Source of the DNA: Brevibacillus choshinensis
GTDB lineage: Bacteria; Bacillota; Bacilli; Brevibacillales; Brevibacillaceae
Direction: 5' to 3'
Assembly: GCF_001420695.1 (NCBI RefSeq)
Contig: NZ_LJJB01000010.1
Coordinates: 2,023,734 to 2,087,727 of the forward strand
DNA length: 63,994 nucleotides
Part shown: positions 19,445 to 27,900 of the stretch, in pieces
How positions within the stretch are numbered: the stretch's first letter is position 1
How the letters are laid out: each line of letters opens with the position of its first letter
Made by a program: the position numbers and the translations under genes
The notes under the pieces: generated by a model
Database searches by the model: none
The model's input: only the letters and a program-made list of their open reading frames with translations
Told to the model about the DNA's origin: nothing

Positions 19445-20095
19445 GTGAGTGTTGACCTCAAGGAGCTAATGCATGCCCAATATGAACTAATGACCGACGA
19501 AGAAGTTGTCGACCTGGTTCGCGAAAATGACGCCGAAGCGTTGGAGTACTTGATTAACAAGTATAAAAACTTTGTGCGTGCCAAAGCGAGATCCTATTTT
19601 CTTATTGGGGCTGACCGCGAAGATATCGTGCAGGAAGGCATGATTGGCCTGTACAAGTCGATTCGCGACTTCCGAGGGGACAAGCTCACTTCTTTCAAGG
19701 CATTTGCCGAACTGTGCATCACACGTCAAATCATTACGGCTATCAAGACAGCTACAAGACAAAAACATATTCCTCTCAACTCCTACGTGTCATTGGATAA
19801 ACCAATCTACGATGAGGACTCAGACCGTACCCTTCTTGATGTCATTTCTGGCACGAAGGTCACGGATCCCGAGGAGTTATTCATCAACCGAGAAGAGTTT
19901 GATGATATCGAAGGCAAAATGAGTGAGATTTTAAGTGACCTGGAGCGACAGGTGCTGATGCTCTATCTCGATGGCAGATCGTATCAGCAGATTGCAGTCG
20001 AGCTGAAGCGTCACGTCAAATCGATCGATAATGCCCTGCAGCGCGTCAAGCGCAAGCTGGAGCGTTACCTGGAAGGTAGAGAGATTCATCTGTAA
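19445..20095 (+). CDS. sigH: RNA polymerase sigma-H factor
   Basis: Sigma-H directs early stationary-phase and sporulation genes. The 216-residue protein has the sigma-70 region 2 core (NFVRAKARSYFLIGADREDI and GLYKSIRDF) and region 4 with SYQQIAVELKRHVKSIDNAL as the -35 recognition helix-turn-helix. The start is GTG at 19445, placed by GGAGGGA at 19432-19438; a longer frame to 19427 has no better signal. Its last codons form the 5' arm of its terminator. Confidence 0.96.
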   Translation: MSVDLKELMHAQYELMTDEEVVDLVRENDAEALEYLINKYKNFVRAKARSYFLIGADREDIVQEGMIGLYKSIRDFRGDKLTSFKAFAELCITRQIITAIKTATRQKHIPLNSYVSLDKPIYDEDSDRTLLDVISGTKVTDPEELFINREEFDDIEGKMSEILSDLERQVLMLYLDGRSYQQIAVELKRHVKSIDNALQRVKRKLERYLEGREIHL

Positions 20096-20122
20096 TTCAG
20101 AGAATCTCTCTTTTATTTCTTT
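20078..20122 (+). terminator. Terminator overlapping the sigH stop codon
   Basis: AGAGAGATTC at 20078-20087, still inside the sigH coding region, pairs perfectly over ten bases with GAATCTCTCT at 20102-20111 and is followed by TTTATTTCTTTT. The stop codon lies in the loop. Confidence 0.85.
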
Positions 20123-20196
20123 TCATGTAGTATCTTTTATCCGCCATTCCCATAAGCTAGGTAAAATCTGGGCTTTTAATGGAACAAAATGTTTTC

Positions 20197-20285
20197 CTCT
20201 TGTCAAGCCGTTTTGTTGACATGAGTTTTTGGGTGTGATAAATTTGTTTAGGTAGCCATAGACTCTTATCTCTCTTGTTCTATGG
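20197..20285 (+). promoter_or_regulatory. Promoter, inverted repeat and leader hairpin of rpmG-secE-nusG
   Basis: TTGACA at 20216-20221 and TAAATT at 20239-20244, with TG at 20236-20237, form a sigma-A promoter with an extended -10. The -35 is the right arm of an imperfect inverted repeat (CTCTTGTCAA at 20197-20206 against TTGACATGAG at 20216-20225; 9 of 10 pairs), which may be an operator. Downstream, CCATAGA at 20256-20262 pairs with TCTATGG at 20279-20285. The rest of this 298-base gap shows nothing else. Confidence 0.7.
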
Positions 20286-20393
20286 TTGCTTTGGTGAAAT
20301 GGTCTGGAAAAAGTAGCGGTTTTCCCGTACTATTAATCATCGGGTTTACTTTCAACTAATAGCAGGTTTGAAATGAGATGGAGGTGGCAATAA

Positions 20394-20543
20394 ATGCGAG
20401 TAAACATCACGTTAGCGTGCACCGAGTGTGGCGAGCGTAACTATATCTCCACCAAGAACAAACGCACCACAACTGAACGTGTTGAACTGAAAAAGTATTG
20501 CTCCCGTGACAAGAAGCAAACCCTTCATCGCGAGACGAAGTAA
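20394..20543 (+). CDS. rpmG: 50S ribosomal protein L33
   Basis: L33 sits near the E site of the large subunit. The 49-residue protein reads [17 protein letters not shown] and ends [17 protein letters not shown]. It is an odd intermediate between zinc-containing and zinc-free L33: the first CxxC pair is intact, but the second pair is C-S-R-D, so the fourth ligand would have to be Asp or is lost. GGAGGTGG lies before the ATG. Its TAA overlaps the secE ATG by one base. Confidence 0.95.
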   Translation: MRVNITLACTECGERNYISTKNKRTTTERVELKKYCSRDKKQTLHRETK

Positions 20544-20791
20544 TGGTTGATGCGACGAAGTCTGGGGGTGGCAAAGTGGGTTTTTTAGCACGAATCGGAG
20601 CCAGTTTTCGCCGAACCGGTGGATTTTTTGGCGACGTAATGTCCGAACTGAAGAAAGTGCGTTGGCCCAACCGTAAAGAATTAACGACCTATACATTGGT
20701 TGTTATGGTTACTGTTGTGCTTTTGGCGATATTCTTCTTCGTCGTTGATTTGGGTATCTCGCGCTTGATCGATTTGATTCTAGGAACGTAA
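20543..20791 (+). CDS. secE: Protein translocase subunit SecE
   Basis: SecE clamps SecY in the membrane channel for protein export. The 82-residue protein has an N-terminal amphipathic part with the conserved SELKKVRWPNRKELTTYT segment (about 34-51) and one C-terminal transmembrane helix (about 52-76). The start overlaps the rpmG stop, so translation is coupled. Its neighbours rpmG and nusG match the usual order. Confidence 0.95.
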   Translation: MVDATKSGGGKVGFLARIGASFRRTGGFFGDVMSELKKVRWPNRKELTTYTLVVMVTVVLLAIFFFVVDLGISRLIDLILGT

Positions 20792-20804
20792 TTTTGCAAG
20801 TCTT

Positions 20805-20828
20805 AGGAGGGACGGACGGTTATCGTCC
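20805..20828 (+). promoter_or_regulatory. nusG ribosome site separated from the start by a hairpin
   Basis: The only good Shine-Dalgarno sequence before nusG is AGGAGG at 20805-20810, 26 bases from the likely ATG at 20837 and 20 bases from a TTG at 20831. Between them GGACG at 20814-20818 pairs with CGTCC at 20824-20828. Folding that stem would leave about 11 bases between the Shine-Dalgarno and the ATG. Confidence 0.5.
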
Positions 20829-20836
20829 TGTTGGAT

Positions 20837-21373
20837 ATGGAAAAAGCATGGTATGTACTTCATACGTACTCAGGTTACGAAAACAAGGTTAAAACTAATC
20901 TAGAGAAGCGACTTGAGTCGATGGGCATGGAAGACAAGATCTTTCGCGTTCTCGTTCCCACTGAAGAAGAGGTGGAAACCAAGGATGGCAAAAAGCGCAT
21001 CGTCACGAAAAAAGTCTTTCCTGGATACGTCCTTGTTGAAATGGTGATGACGGACGACTCTTGGTATGTCGTGCGCAACACTCCTGGGGTTACCGGCTTT
21101 GTCGGATCCACGGGCGCCGGTTCTAAGCCGACAGCGCTGCGTCCTGAAGAGGCCGATACGATTCTCAAGCAAATGGGAATCGAAATTCCCAAGATCAGAG
21201 TCGATTTTGCTCTCCGCGATATGGTGCGCGTCACAGATGGTCCGTTTTCTAATCGCACCGGGGAGATTATCGAGATTCACCCGGACAGGCAGAAGGTCCG
21301 CGTATTGGTGGACATCTTCGGTCGCGAAACACCGGTAGAGCTAGACTTTACACAAGTTCAGAAATTGGATTAG
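20837..21373 (+). CDS. nusG: Transcription termination/antitermination factor NusG
   Basis: NusG binds the RNA polymerase clamp and affects pausing, Rho action and coupling to ribosomes. The 178-residue protein has the NGN domain starting EKAWYVLHTYSGYENKV, with FPGYVLVEM and VRNTPGVTGFVG. A C-terminal KOW domain follows (DGPFSNRTGEIIEI near 135). ATG at 20837 gives the usual family start; TTG at 20831 would add two residues. The ribosome site is unusually distant (see the separate entry). Confidence 0.95.
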   Translation: MEKAWYVLHTYSGYENKVKTNLEKRLESMGMEDKIFRVLVPTEEEVETKDGKKRIVTKKVFPGYVLVEMVMTDDSWYVVRNTPGVTGFVGSTGAGSKPTALRPEEADTILKQMGIEIPKIRVDFALRDMVRVTDGPFSNRTGEIIEIHPDRQKVRVLVDIFGRETPVELDFTQVQKLD

Positions 21374-21381
21374 GATTCAAC

Positions 21382-21520
21382 TTGAAAAGTGTCGCGCTAT
21401 GTGATACATTTCATCTTGTTTTTACAATCCCACAACAATATTTGGGGTTTCTTGCACTCTCACTATAGATCGAAAGTCTTTTAGACTTTCACCAAACGGT
21501 GGGAGGGGGCATTCCCCCGT
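21382..21520 (+). promoter_or_regulatory. Candidate promoter and structured leader of rplK
   Basis: TTGAAA at 21382-21387 and TACATT at 21405-21410, 17 bases apart, could start rplK-rplA. The leader has a perfect hairpin, GAAAGTCT at 21472-21479 with AGACTTTC at 21483-21490, and a G-rich run pairing with CCCCC just before the ribosome site (about 21502-21518). No T tract follows, so these are not terminators. Confidence 0.45.
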
Positions 21521-21553
21521 AATAACCACATGTGAAGTAAGGAGGTGTCTTAC

Positions 21554-21979
21554 GTGGCTAAGAAGGTTATCCGCGTAATCAAATTGCAAATCCCAGCAGG
21601 TAAAGCGAATCCTGCACCTCCAGTAGGTCCGGCTCTCGGTCAAGCTGGTGTAAACATCATGGGATTCTGTAAAGAATTCAACGCTCGCACTGAAAGCGAA
21701 GTAGGTATGATCATTCCGGTAGAAATCACCGTGTTTGAAGACCGTTCTTTCACTTTCATCACGAAGACTCCACCAGCTGCTATTCTCTTGAAAAAAGCTG
21801 CTGGCATCGAGTCCGGTTCTGGCGTACCAAACAAAACAAAAGTTGCAACCCTGAAACGCGACAAAGTTCGTGAAATCGCTGAACTGAAGCGTCCTGACCT
21901 GAATGCAGCATCCGTTGAAGCGGCTATGCGCATGGTAGAAGGTACCGCTCGTTCCATGGGTATCGTAATCGAAGACTAA
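21554..21979 (+). CDS. rplK: 50S ribosomal protein L11
   Basis: L11 forms the GTPase-associated centre with 23S helices 43-44 and is the thiostrepton-site protein; it is also needed for the stringent response. The 141-residue product has the proline-rich N-terminal motif [17 protein letters not shown] (about 20-36), which contacts the factors, and a C-terminal RNA-binding domain ending [10 protein letters not shown]. The start is GTG at 21554, after AAGGAGGTG; the GTG at 21545 lies inside the ribosome site. Confidence 0.96.
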   Translation: MAKKVIRVIKLQIPAGKANPAPPVGPALGQAGVNIMGFCKEFNARTESEVGMIIPVEITVFEDRSFTFITKTPPAAILLKKAAGIESGSGVPNKTKVATLKRDKVREIAELKRPDLNAASVEAAMRMVEGTARSMGIVIED

Positions 21980-21993
21980 TTGTCTTAGTGCAA

Positions 21994-22016
21994 GGGGGCA
22001 CAGACGCTGTGCCCCC
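21994..22016 (+). other. Strong hairpin between rplK and rplA
   Basis: GGGGGCACAG at 21994-22003 pairs perfectly with CTGTGCCCCC at 22007-22016 over a three-base loop. There is no T tract, so it is more likely an mRNA-stability, processing or protein-binding element than a terminator. An L1-binding role is only a guess. Confidence 0.6.
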
Positions 22017-22068
22017 CTGTCTGTGGGAGGATTAACCGCTACGACCACATTGAAGGGAGATTTAAAAA

Positions 22069-22752
22069 ATGGCCAAAAAAGGTAAGAAATATCAAGAGGC
22101 TGTAAAGCTCGTTGATAAAAACAAAGTTTACGAAGTAACGGAAGCGATTGAGCTGGTTAAAAAAGCAGCTACCGCTAATTTCGACGAGACTGTTGAAGCA
22201 GCATTCCGCCTGGGTGTAGACCCTAAGCGTGCTGACCAACAAATCCGTGGTGCAGTTGTACTGCCTCATGGTACTGGTAAAGTTCAACGTGTTCTGGTAT
22301 TCGCAAAAGGCGAAAAAGCGAAAGATGCAGAAGCAGCTGGAGCAGACTTCGTAGGCGATGCAGACATGATCGCAAAAATTCAAGGTGGCTGGTTCGACTT
22401 TGATGTCGTAGTAGCTACTCCAGATATGATGGGTGAAGTAGGTAAATTGGGTCGTGTACTCGGTCCAAAAGGCCTGATGCCAAACCCTAAGACCGGTACT
22501 GTTACATTTGATGTAACGAAAGCGGTTAACGAAATCAAAGCTGGTAAAATTGAGTACCGCGTTGACAAAGCAGGTAACATCCACGCTCCTATCGGTAAAG
22601 CATCCTTCGATGGTGAGAAATTGGTTGAAAACCTCGCTGCGTTGACTGATGCACTGAACCGTGCGAAACCAGCTGCAGCAAAAGGCATTTACATGAAAAA
22701 TGTAACACTGAGCTCCACTATGGGACCTGGTGTACGCGTTGCTGTAAAATAA
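22069..22752 (+). CDS. rplA: 50S ribosomal protein L1
   Basis: L1 forms the mobile stalk that moves deacylated tRNA out of the E site, and it can repress its own mRNA. The 227-residue protein has the expected two-domain pattern, with [20 protein letters not shown] in domain I and [20 protein letters not shown] near residues 125-144, the RNA-binding face. A ribosome site GAAGGGAG lies before the ATG. It follows rplK by 89 bases that contain a strong hairpin. Confidence 0.96.
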   Translation: MAKKGKKYQEAVKLVDKNKVYEVTEAIELVKKAATANFDETVEAAFRLGVDPKRADQQIRGAVVLPHGTGKVQRVLVFAKGEKAKDAEAAGADFVGDADMIAKIQGGWFDFDVVVATPDMMGEVGKLGRVLGPKGLMPNPKTGTVTFDVTKAVNEIKAGKIEYRVDKAGNIHAPIGKASFDGEKLVENLAALTDALNRAKPAAAKGIYMKNVTLSSTMGPGVRVAVK

Positions 22753-22754
22753 TG

Positions 22755-22950
22755 ACACTTGACTTCCTTTTGGGAAGTTGATACGATAGTGCCTGTTGAT
22801 GAAAAGAATATGCCGTAGACAGAAGGTGCGAAGCTTGCAAGAGCAACGCTTAATATCCCTCCGAGGCGTGTAATGTACGAAAGAGGAAACGAAGCTTTCC
22901 TTTGACGATATAGCATTATGCCCTCGTGAATGTCTGCGAGGGCATTCTTC
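22755..22950 (+). promoter_or_regulatory. L10-type ribosomal protein leader with attenuator
   Basis: The 231-base gap before rplJ contains the conserved leader core (GCCGTAGACAGAAGGTGCGA from about 22811, then TTAATATCCCTCCGAGGCGT near 22850) typical of L10 leaders in Bacillales. It ends with ATGCCCTCG at 22918-22926 pairing with CGAGGGCAT at 22937-22945, then TTCTTCATTTT. In the family L10 or the L10-L12 complex binds the leader and promotes termination when in excess. Confidence 0.85.
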
Positions 22951-22983
22951 ATTTTCTAGGATAGAGCACGGGAGGTGTAAACA

Positions 22984-23499
22984 ATGGCAGAAATTCGTCC
23001 AACCGTTATTCGTGAAGAAAAAGTTGAAGCGATCAACGTAATCGCTGGCAAACTGCGCGAAAGCCAAACCACAGTAGTGGCTGACTACCGCGGTCTGACT
23101 GTAGCCCAAGTAACCGAGCTGCGCAAACAATTGCGTGAAGCGGGTGTTGAGTTCCAGGTGTTGAAAAACTCCCTGACTCGTCTTGCTACAGAGAAGGAAA
23201 GCCTGACTGAACTGGATCAATATCTGACTGGCCCGAACGCTCTGGCGTTCTCCAAAGACGATATTATCGCTCCAGCGAAAATCATCGCTGACTTCGCGAA
23301 GAAAAACGACAAGCTGGAAATCAAAGGTGGCGTAATCGAAGGTAAAGTAGTTGGTGCTGACCAAATCAAGGAACTGGCATCCCTACCATCCCGCGAAGGT
23401 CTCCTTTCCATGCTTCTCTCCGTCCTGCAAGCTCCAATGCGCAACGTTGCACTGGCAGTCAAAGCAGTGGCCGAGCAAAAAGAAGGTCAAGGCGCGTAA
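22984..23499 (+). CDS. rplJ: 50S ribosomal protein L10
   Basis: L10 anchors the L7/L12 stalk to 23S rRNA. The 171-residue protein has the N-terminal RNA-binding domain with [20 protein letters not shown] and LKNSLTRLA. The C-terminal helix carries L12 dimers and ends in a lysine- and alanine-rich tail. GGGAGGTG precedes the ATG. It is the first gene after the L10-type leader and probably autoregulates through it. Confidence 0.96.
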   Translation: MAEIRPTVIREEKVEAINVIAGKLRESQTTVVADYRGLTVAQVTELRKQLREAGVEFQVLKNSLTRLATEKESLTELDQYLTGPNALAFSKDDIIAPAKIIADFAKKNDKLEIKGGVIEGKVVGADQIKELASLPSREGLLSMLLSVLQAPMRNVALAVKAVAEQKEGQGA

Positions 23500-23553
23500 T
23501 CGCCTGATCGGGTTCTAACAACTAAACTTTTCCTTGAATGGGAGGATTTCAAA

Positions 23554-23916
23554 ATGTCTAAAGAGCAAATCTTGGAAGCCATCAAAGGCATGTCCGTTCT
23601 CGAACTGAACGACTTGGTAAAAGCAATTGAAGACGAATTCGGTGTAACTGCTGCAGCTCCTGTAGCTGTAGTTGCTGGTGGCGCTGCTGAAGCTGCTGCT
23701 GAGCAAACTGAATTCAACGTAACTCTGGTAAGCGGCGGCGCTTCCAAAATCAACGTTATCAAAGTTGTTCGTGAGCTGACTGGTCTGGGTCTGAAAGAAG
23801 CAAAAGACCTGGTAGACAACGCTCCAAAAACACTCAAAGAGGGCGTTTCCAAAGACGAAGCAGAAGCTCTCAAAGCAAAACTCGAAGAAGCTGGCGCTCA
23901 AGTAGAAGTAAAGTAA
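23554..23916 (+). CDS. rplL: 50S ribosomal protein L7/L12
   Basis: L12 dimers recruit and activate translational GTPases. The 120-residue acidic protein has an N-terminal dimerisation helix, an alanine- and valine-rich hinge (about 36-52), and a C-terminal domain with [19 protein letters not shown], the factor-binding helix. It follows rplJ by 54 bases and is followed by a terminator-like hairpin. Confidence 0.97.
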   Translation: MSKEQILEAIKGMSVLELNDLVKAIEDEFGVTAAAPVAVVAGGAAEAAAEQTEFNVTLVSGGASKINVIKVVRELTGLGLKEAKDLVDNAPKTLKEGVSKDEAEALKAKLEEAGAQVEVK

Positions 23917-23936
23917 GTTAGCTTCCTAATGGAATT

Positions 23937-23964
23937 CCCCTTGCCTGCGGCAGGGGGTTTTTCT
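23937..23964 (+). terminator. Terminator after rplL
   Basis: CCCCTTGCC at 23937-23945 pairs with GGCAGGGGG from 23949, then TTTTTC follows. Confidence 0.85.
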
Positions 23965-24036
23965 GTAGGTCTTTACTGTGTACGTTAGAGCGTTACCAAT
24001 GCTTGTTGTATGGATGAGGAAAGGTGGATCACATAC

Positions 24037-24633
24037 GTGTCAGATCACTACTACACCAATCGACCAGGTGCTGCGCATGATGAACAGCAATTTTCTTTTC
24101 TACTACGTGGGTTCGAGCTGCGCTTTTATACGGATGCGGGAGTCTTTTCTCGCGATCGAATCGACTTCGGTAGTGTACTGCTAATCGAAACGATGAAGGT
24201 AGCTCCCCGTGCGCGAGTACTCGATGTGGGTTGTGGTTACGGTCCCATCGGCTTGACTGCTGCCAGACTCGCTGAGCAAGGGCGAGTGACAATGATTGAC
24301 GTGAATGAACGCGCAGTCAATCTCGCTCGTCGAAATGCGGAAGGAAATGGCATCAAGAATGTCGATATCCGCGTCAGTGATGTTTATAGCGGAGTGCAAG
24401 GCGAAACGTTTGATGTCATCTTGACGAACCCACCGATCCGCGCGGGAAAAGAGATTGTTCACCGTATCTTTACGGAAGGCTACGATCTTCTCGCGGAAGG
24501 CGGAGAGATGTGGGTGGTCATTCAAAAGAAGCAGGGCGCTCCGTCTGCATTAAAGAAGTTGCAGGAAATGTACCGTGAAGTAGAAGAAGTAGACCGTTCC
24601 AAAGGCTATTTCATTTTCCGGGCAGTGAAATAG
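24037..24633 (+). CDS. ybxB: RsmC-like class I SAM-dependent methyltransferase (YbxB)
   Basis: The 198-residue protein has the SAM-binding glycine motif VLDVGCGYGPIG near residue 63, an acidic MIDVNERAV strand end, and the catalytic NPPIRAGK motif near residue 130, typical of N2-guanine rRNA methyltransferases such as RsmC/RlmG. The probable target is rRNA, but the base is unknown. GTG at 24037 is preferred over ATG at 24010: GGTGG precedes the GTG and the product then begins like YbxB (SDHYY). The rplL to rpoB position is the usual one. Confidence 0.82.
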   Translation: MSDHYYTNRPGAAHDEQQFSFLLRGFELRFYTDAGVFSRDRIDFGSVLLIETMKVAPRARVLDVGCGYGPIGLTAARLAEQGRVTMIDVNERAVNLARRNAEGNGIKNVDIRVSDVYSGVQGETFDVILTNPPIRAGKEIVHRIFTEGYDLLAEGGEMWVVIQKKQGAPSALKKLQEMYREVEEVDRSKGYFIFRAVK

Positions 24634-24638
24634 AAAAA

Positions 24639-24696
24639 GTCAAGAAACTAATCTTAGAAAAGTTTTCTTGACGCGTATATTTCATTGTGGTAGCAT
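24639..24696 (+). promoter_or_regulatory. rpoB-rpoC promoter with an overlapping inverted repeat
   Basis: TTGACG at 24668-24673 and TAGCAT at 24691-24696 are 17 bases apart, with TG at 24688-24689 as an extended -10. GTCAAGAAA at 24639-24647 is a perfect inverted copy of TTTCTTGAC at 24664-24672, whose end is the -35 hexamer itself. It could be an operator, or a hairpin ending the ybxB transcript. Confidence 0.65.
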
Positions 24697-24827
24697 TATA
24701 AAATGTCAATATGGGATAAATGTCTATTTTTCAGTAATTCCCTGTCTGTCAAGCATTTTCTTCTTTTTTCCTTTGGGAGGAATGTTCGAGTAAAAACATG
24801 GGAATTCTTTTAAAATAGAGTTCCTCT

Positions 24828-24905
24828 GGGTTAAAAATGGCTTTACTGGTTTAACCCATTTTTAATTTTGAGGCATTCGTCTGCGTTCTGAAGTGGCCGA
24901 ATGCC
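24828..24905 (+). promoter_or_regulatory. rpoB leader with mutually exclusive hairpins
   Basis: Hairpin A: GGGTTAAA at 24828-24835 with TTTAACCC at 24850-24857. Hairpin B: TTAAAAATGG at 24831-24840 with CCATTTTTAA at 24856-24865. Both are perfect, and A and B share bases on each arm, so only one can form. Hairpin A would be followed by ATTTTTAATTTT, like a weak terminator. A third perfect hairpin, GGCATTCG at 24872-24879 with CGAATGCC at 24898-24905, lies before the rpoB ribosome site. The rest of this 313-base gap is AT-rich and shows no gene. Confidence 0.6.
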
Positions 24906-24946
24906 AAGTTTCTGTGTGTGAAAACACAACCTGAGGGGTGAATAAG

Positions 24947-27900
24947 TTGGCAGGTAAAGTGATTCAAAGTGGCCGACACCGCCAGCGTCGTACGTATTCA
25001 CGTATTAACGAAGTGCTGGGCCTTCCAAATCTCATCGAGATTCAGCAAAAGTCCTACCAATGGTTCCTTGATGAGGGGCTCCGTGAGATGTTCCAAGACA
25101 TTTCGCCAATCCAGGACTTCACAGGTAATCTCGTGCTGGAGTTTATCGACTACAGCTTGGGAGAACCGAAGTACGATGTTGACGAGTCGAAAGAACGTGA
25201 CGTCACCTATGCGGCGCCTCTGCGTGTGAAGGTACGTTTGTTGAACAAAGAGACGGGTGAAGTGAAGGAACAAGAAGTCTTCATGGGGGATTTCCCGCTC
25301 ATGACTGAAACGGGAACCTTCATTATTAACGGGGCTGAGCGTGTCATTGTCAGCCAGCTTGTTCGTTCCCCCAGTGTATATTACAACACCAAAGTGGACA
25401 AAAACGGCAAGCAGACGTTTACAGCTACTGTAATCCCGAATCGTGGGGCATGGCTGGAGTTGGAGACCGATGCGAAAGACGTAATTTATGTCCGCATCGA
25501 CCGTACGCGAAAAATCCCGGTAACGGTTCTTTTGCGTGCACTGGGCTTTGGTTCTGACATCGAGATCCTCAACTTACTGGGTGAAGACGAGTACATCAAG
25601 AACACGCTGGAAAAAGACAATACCGACTCTACTGAGAAAGCGCTGATCGAAATCTATGAGCGCCTTCGTCCGGGTGAGCCACCAACAGTCGAAAACGCGA
25701 AGAGCCTTTTGATCTCTCGCTTCTTCGATCCAAAGCGTTATGACCTCGCTTCTGTTGGTCGTTACAAAATGAACAAAAAGCTTCATCTGAAAAACCGCCT
25801 GTACAATCAACGTTTGGCAGAAACATTGGTAGATACGAGCACGGGCGAGATGTTTGCCGAAGCTGGTCAAATGATCGATCGTCGTATCTTGGATCGTATC
25901 CTGCCAGCACTTGAAGGGGACATCAACTTCATTGACGTTCGTACACATGGCGGCGTTTTGGAAGACGAAGCGATTCATCTGCAATCAATTAATATTTTCT
26001 CTCCGATTGAAGATGGAAAAATCATCAAGGTAATCGGAAACGGAAATGTAGATAAATCGTTCAAACATATTACCCCTTCCGATATTGTATCGGCGATTAA
26101 CTACTTCATGAACCTCCTGCACGGTGTAGGTTCTACAGACGATATTGACCACTTGGGTAACCGTCGTCTTCGTTCCGTGGGTGAGCTCTTGCAGAACCAG
26201 TTCCGTATCGGGTTGTCTCGTATGGAGCGCGTAGTACGCGAGCGCATGTCCATCCAGGATCAGAACCAGATTACACCGCAGGCACTGATCAACATCCGTC
26301 CAGTGATTGCTTCACTGAAGGAGTTCTTCGGAAGCTCGCAGTTGTCTCAGTTCATGGACCAAACAAACCCGCTTGCTGAGCTGACGCACAAACGTCGTCT
26401 CTCTGCACTCGGACCTGGTGGTTTGACACGTGAGCGCGCTGGCTTTGAAGTGCGTGACGTTCACCATTCCCACTACGGTCGTATGTGTCCAATTGAAACG
26501 CCAGAGGGTCCAAACATCGGTTTGATCAACTCCCTGTCGTCCTTTGCACGCATCAACGACTACGGATTTATTGAGACGCCTCGTCGTAAGGTAGACCCAG
26601 AGACCGGTTACGTTTTGACCGATATCAGCTACCTGACAGCGGATGAAGAAGATGTGTTCAACGTGGCTCAGGCAAACCAACCACTCGATGAAGTAGGACG
26701 CTTTGTCAACGACATGGTTATTTGCCGACGTAAAGGTGAGATCCTGAGCGTACCACGTGACAAGGTTGACTTCATGGACGTATCGCCGAAACAGGTTGTA
26801 TCTGTCGCGACAGCATTGATTCCGTTCCTGGAAAACGATGACGCCAACCGCGCGCTGATGGGTTCCAACATGCAGCGGCAGGCCGTTCCGCTTTTGATTC
26901 CACAAGCACCGTTCGTCGGTACTGGTATGGAACACAAAGCAGCACAGGATTCCGGGGTAGCGATCGTAGCCAAGCATCCGGGTCAAGTAGAACGTGTGAC
27001 TGCCCGTGAGATCTGGATTCGTCGTTACAAGGAAATCGACGGCAAGAAAGTTGCTGGGGATATCGACAAGTACAAAATGCATAAATTTATCCGTTCCAAC
27101 CAGGGTACGTGTATCAACCAACGCCCGATCGTAAGCCGCGGCGACTGGATTGAAAAAGGCGATATCATTGGTGACGGCCCATCCACTGAAAAAGGTGAAT
27201 TGGCTCTCGGTCGTAACGTGATCGTCGCGTTTATGACGTGGGAAGGGTACAACTATGAAGATGCGATTCTTCTAAGTGAAAAACTGGTTAAAGATGACGT
27301 TTATACGTCTATCCATATCGAGGAATACGAATCCGAAGCTCGTGACACCAAGCTCGGTCCAGAAGAAATCACGCGTGACATCCCGAACGTAGGGGAAGAC
27401 GCGCTGAAAAACCTGGACGAACGCGGAATTATCCGTGTGGGTGCGGAAATTCAGGATGGCGATATTCTGGTAGGTAAGGTTACACCTAAAGGGGTTACCG
27501 AGCTGACAGCAGAAGAGCGACTCTTGCACGCGATTTTCGGAGAAAAAGCACGTGAAGTTCGCGATACATCCCTGCGCGTACCGCATGGTGGTTCCGGTAT
27601 TATCGTAGACGTAAAAGTATTTACACGTGAGAACGGCGACGAGCTGCCTCCTGGCGTAAATCAACTTGTACGTGTCTACATCGCCCAAAAACGGAAAATC
27701 TCCGTGGGTGACAAAATGGCGGGACGCCATGGTAACAAAGGGGTTATTGCCCGGATCATGGCCGAAGAAGACATGCCGTTCCTGCCAGATGGATCGCCAG
27801 TAGAGATCGTTCTCAACCCGTTGGGTGTACCTTCGCGGATGAACATCGGTCAGGTACTGGAGACTCACTTGGGTATGGCAGCCAAGCTCTTGGGTATTCA

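Noticed and set aside
22039-23364. 441-codon reverse-strand open frame across rplA and rplJ
   Set aside because: It crosses two real ribosomal protein genes and the L10-type leader; composition is that of a shadow frame.
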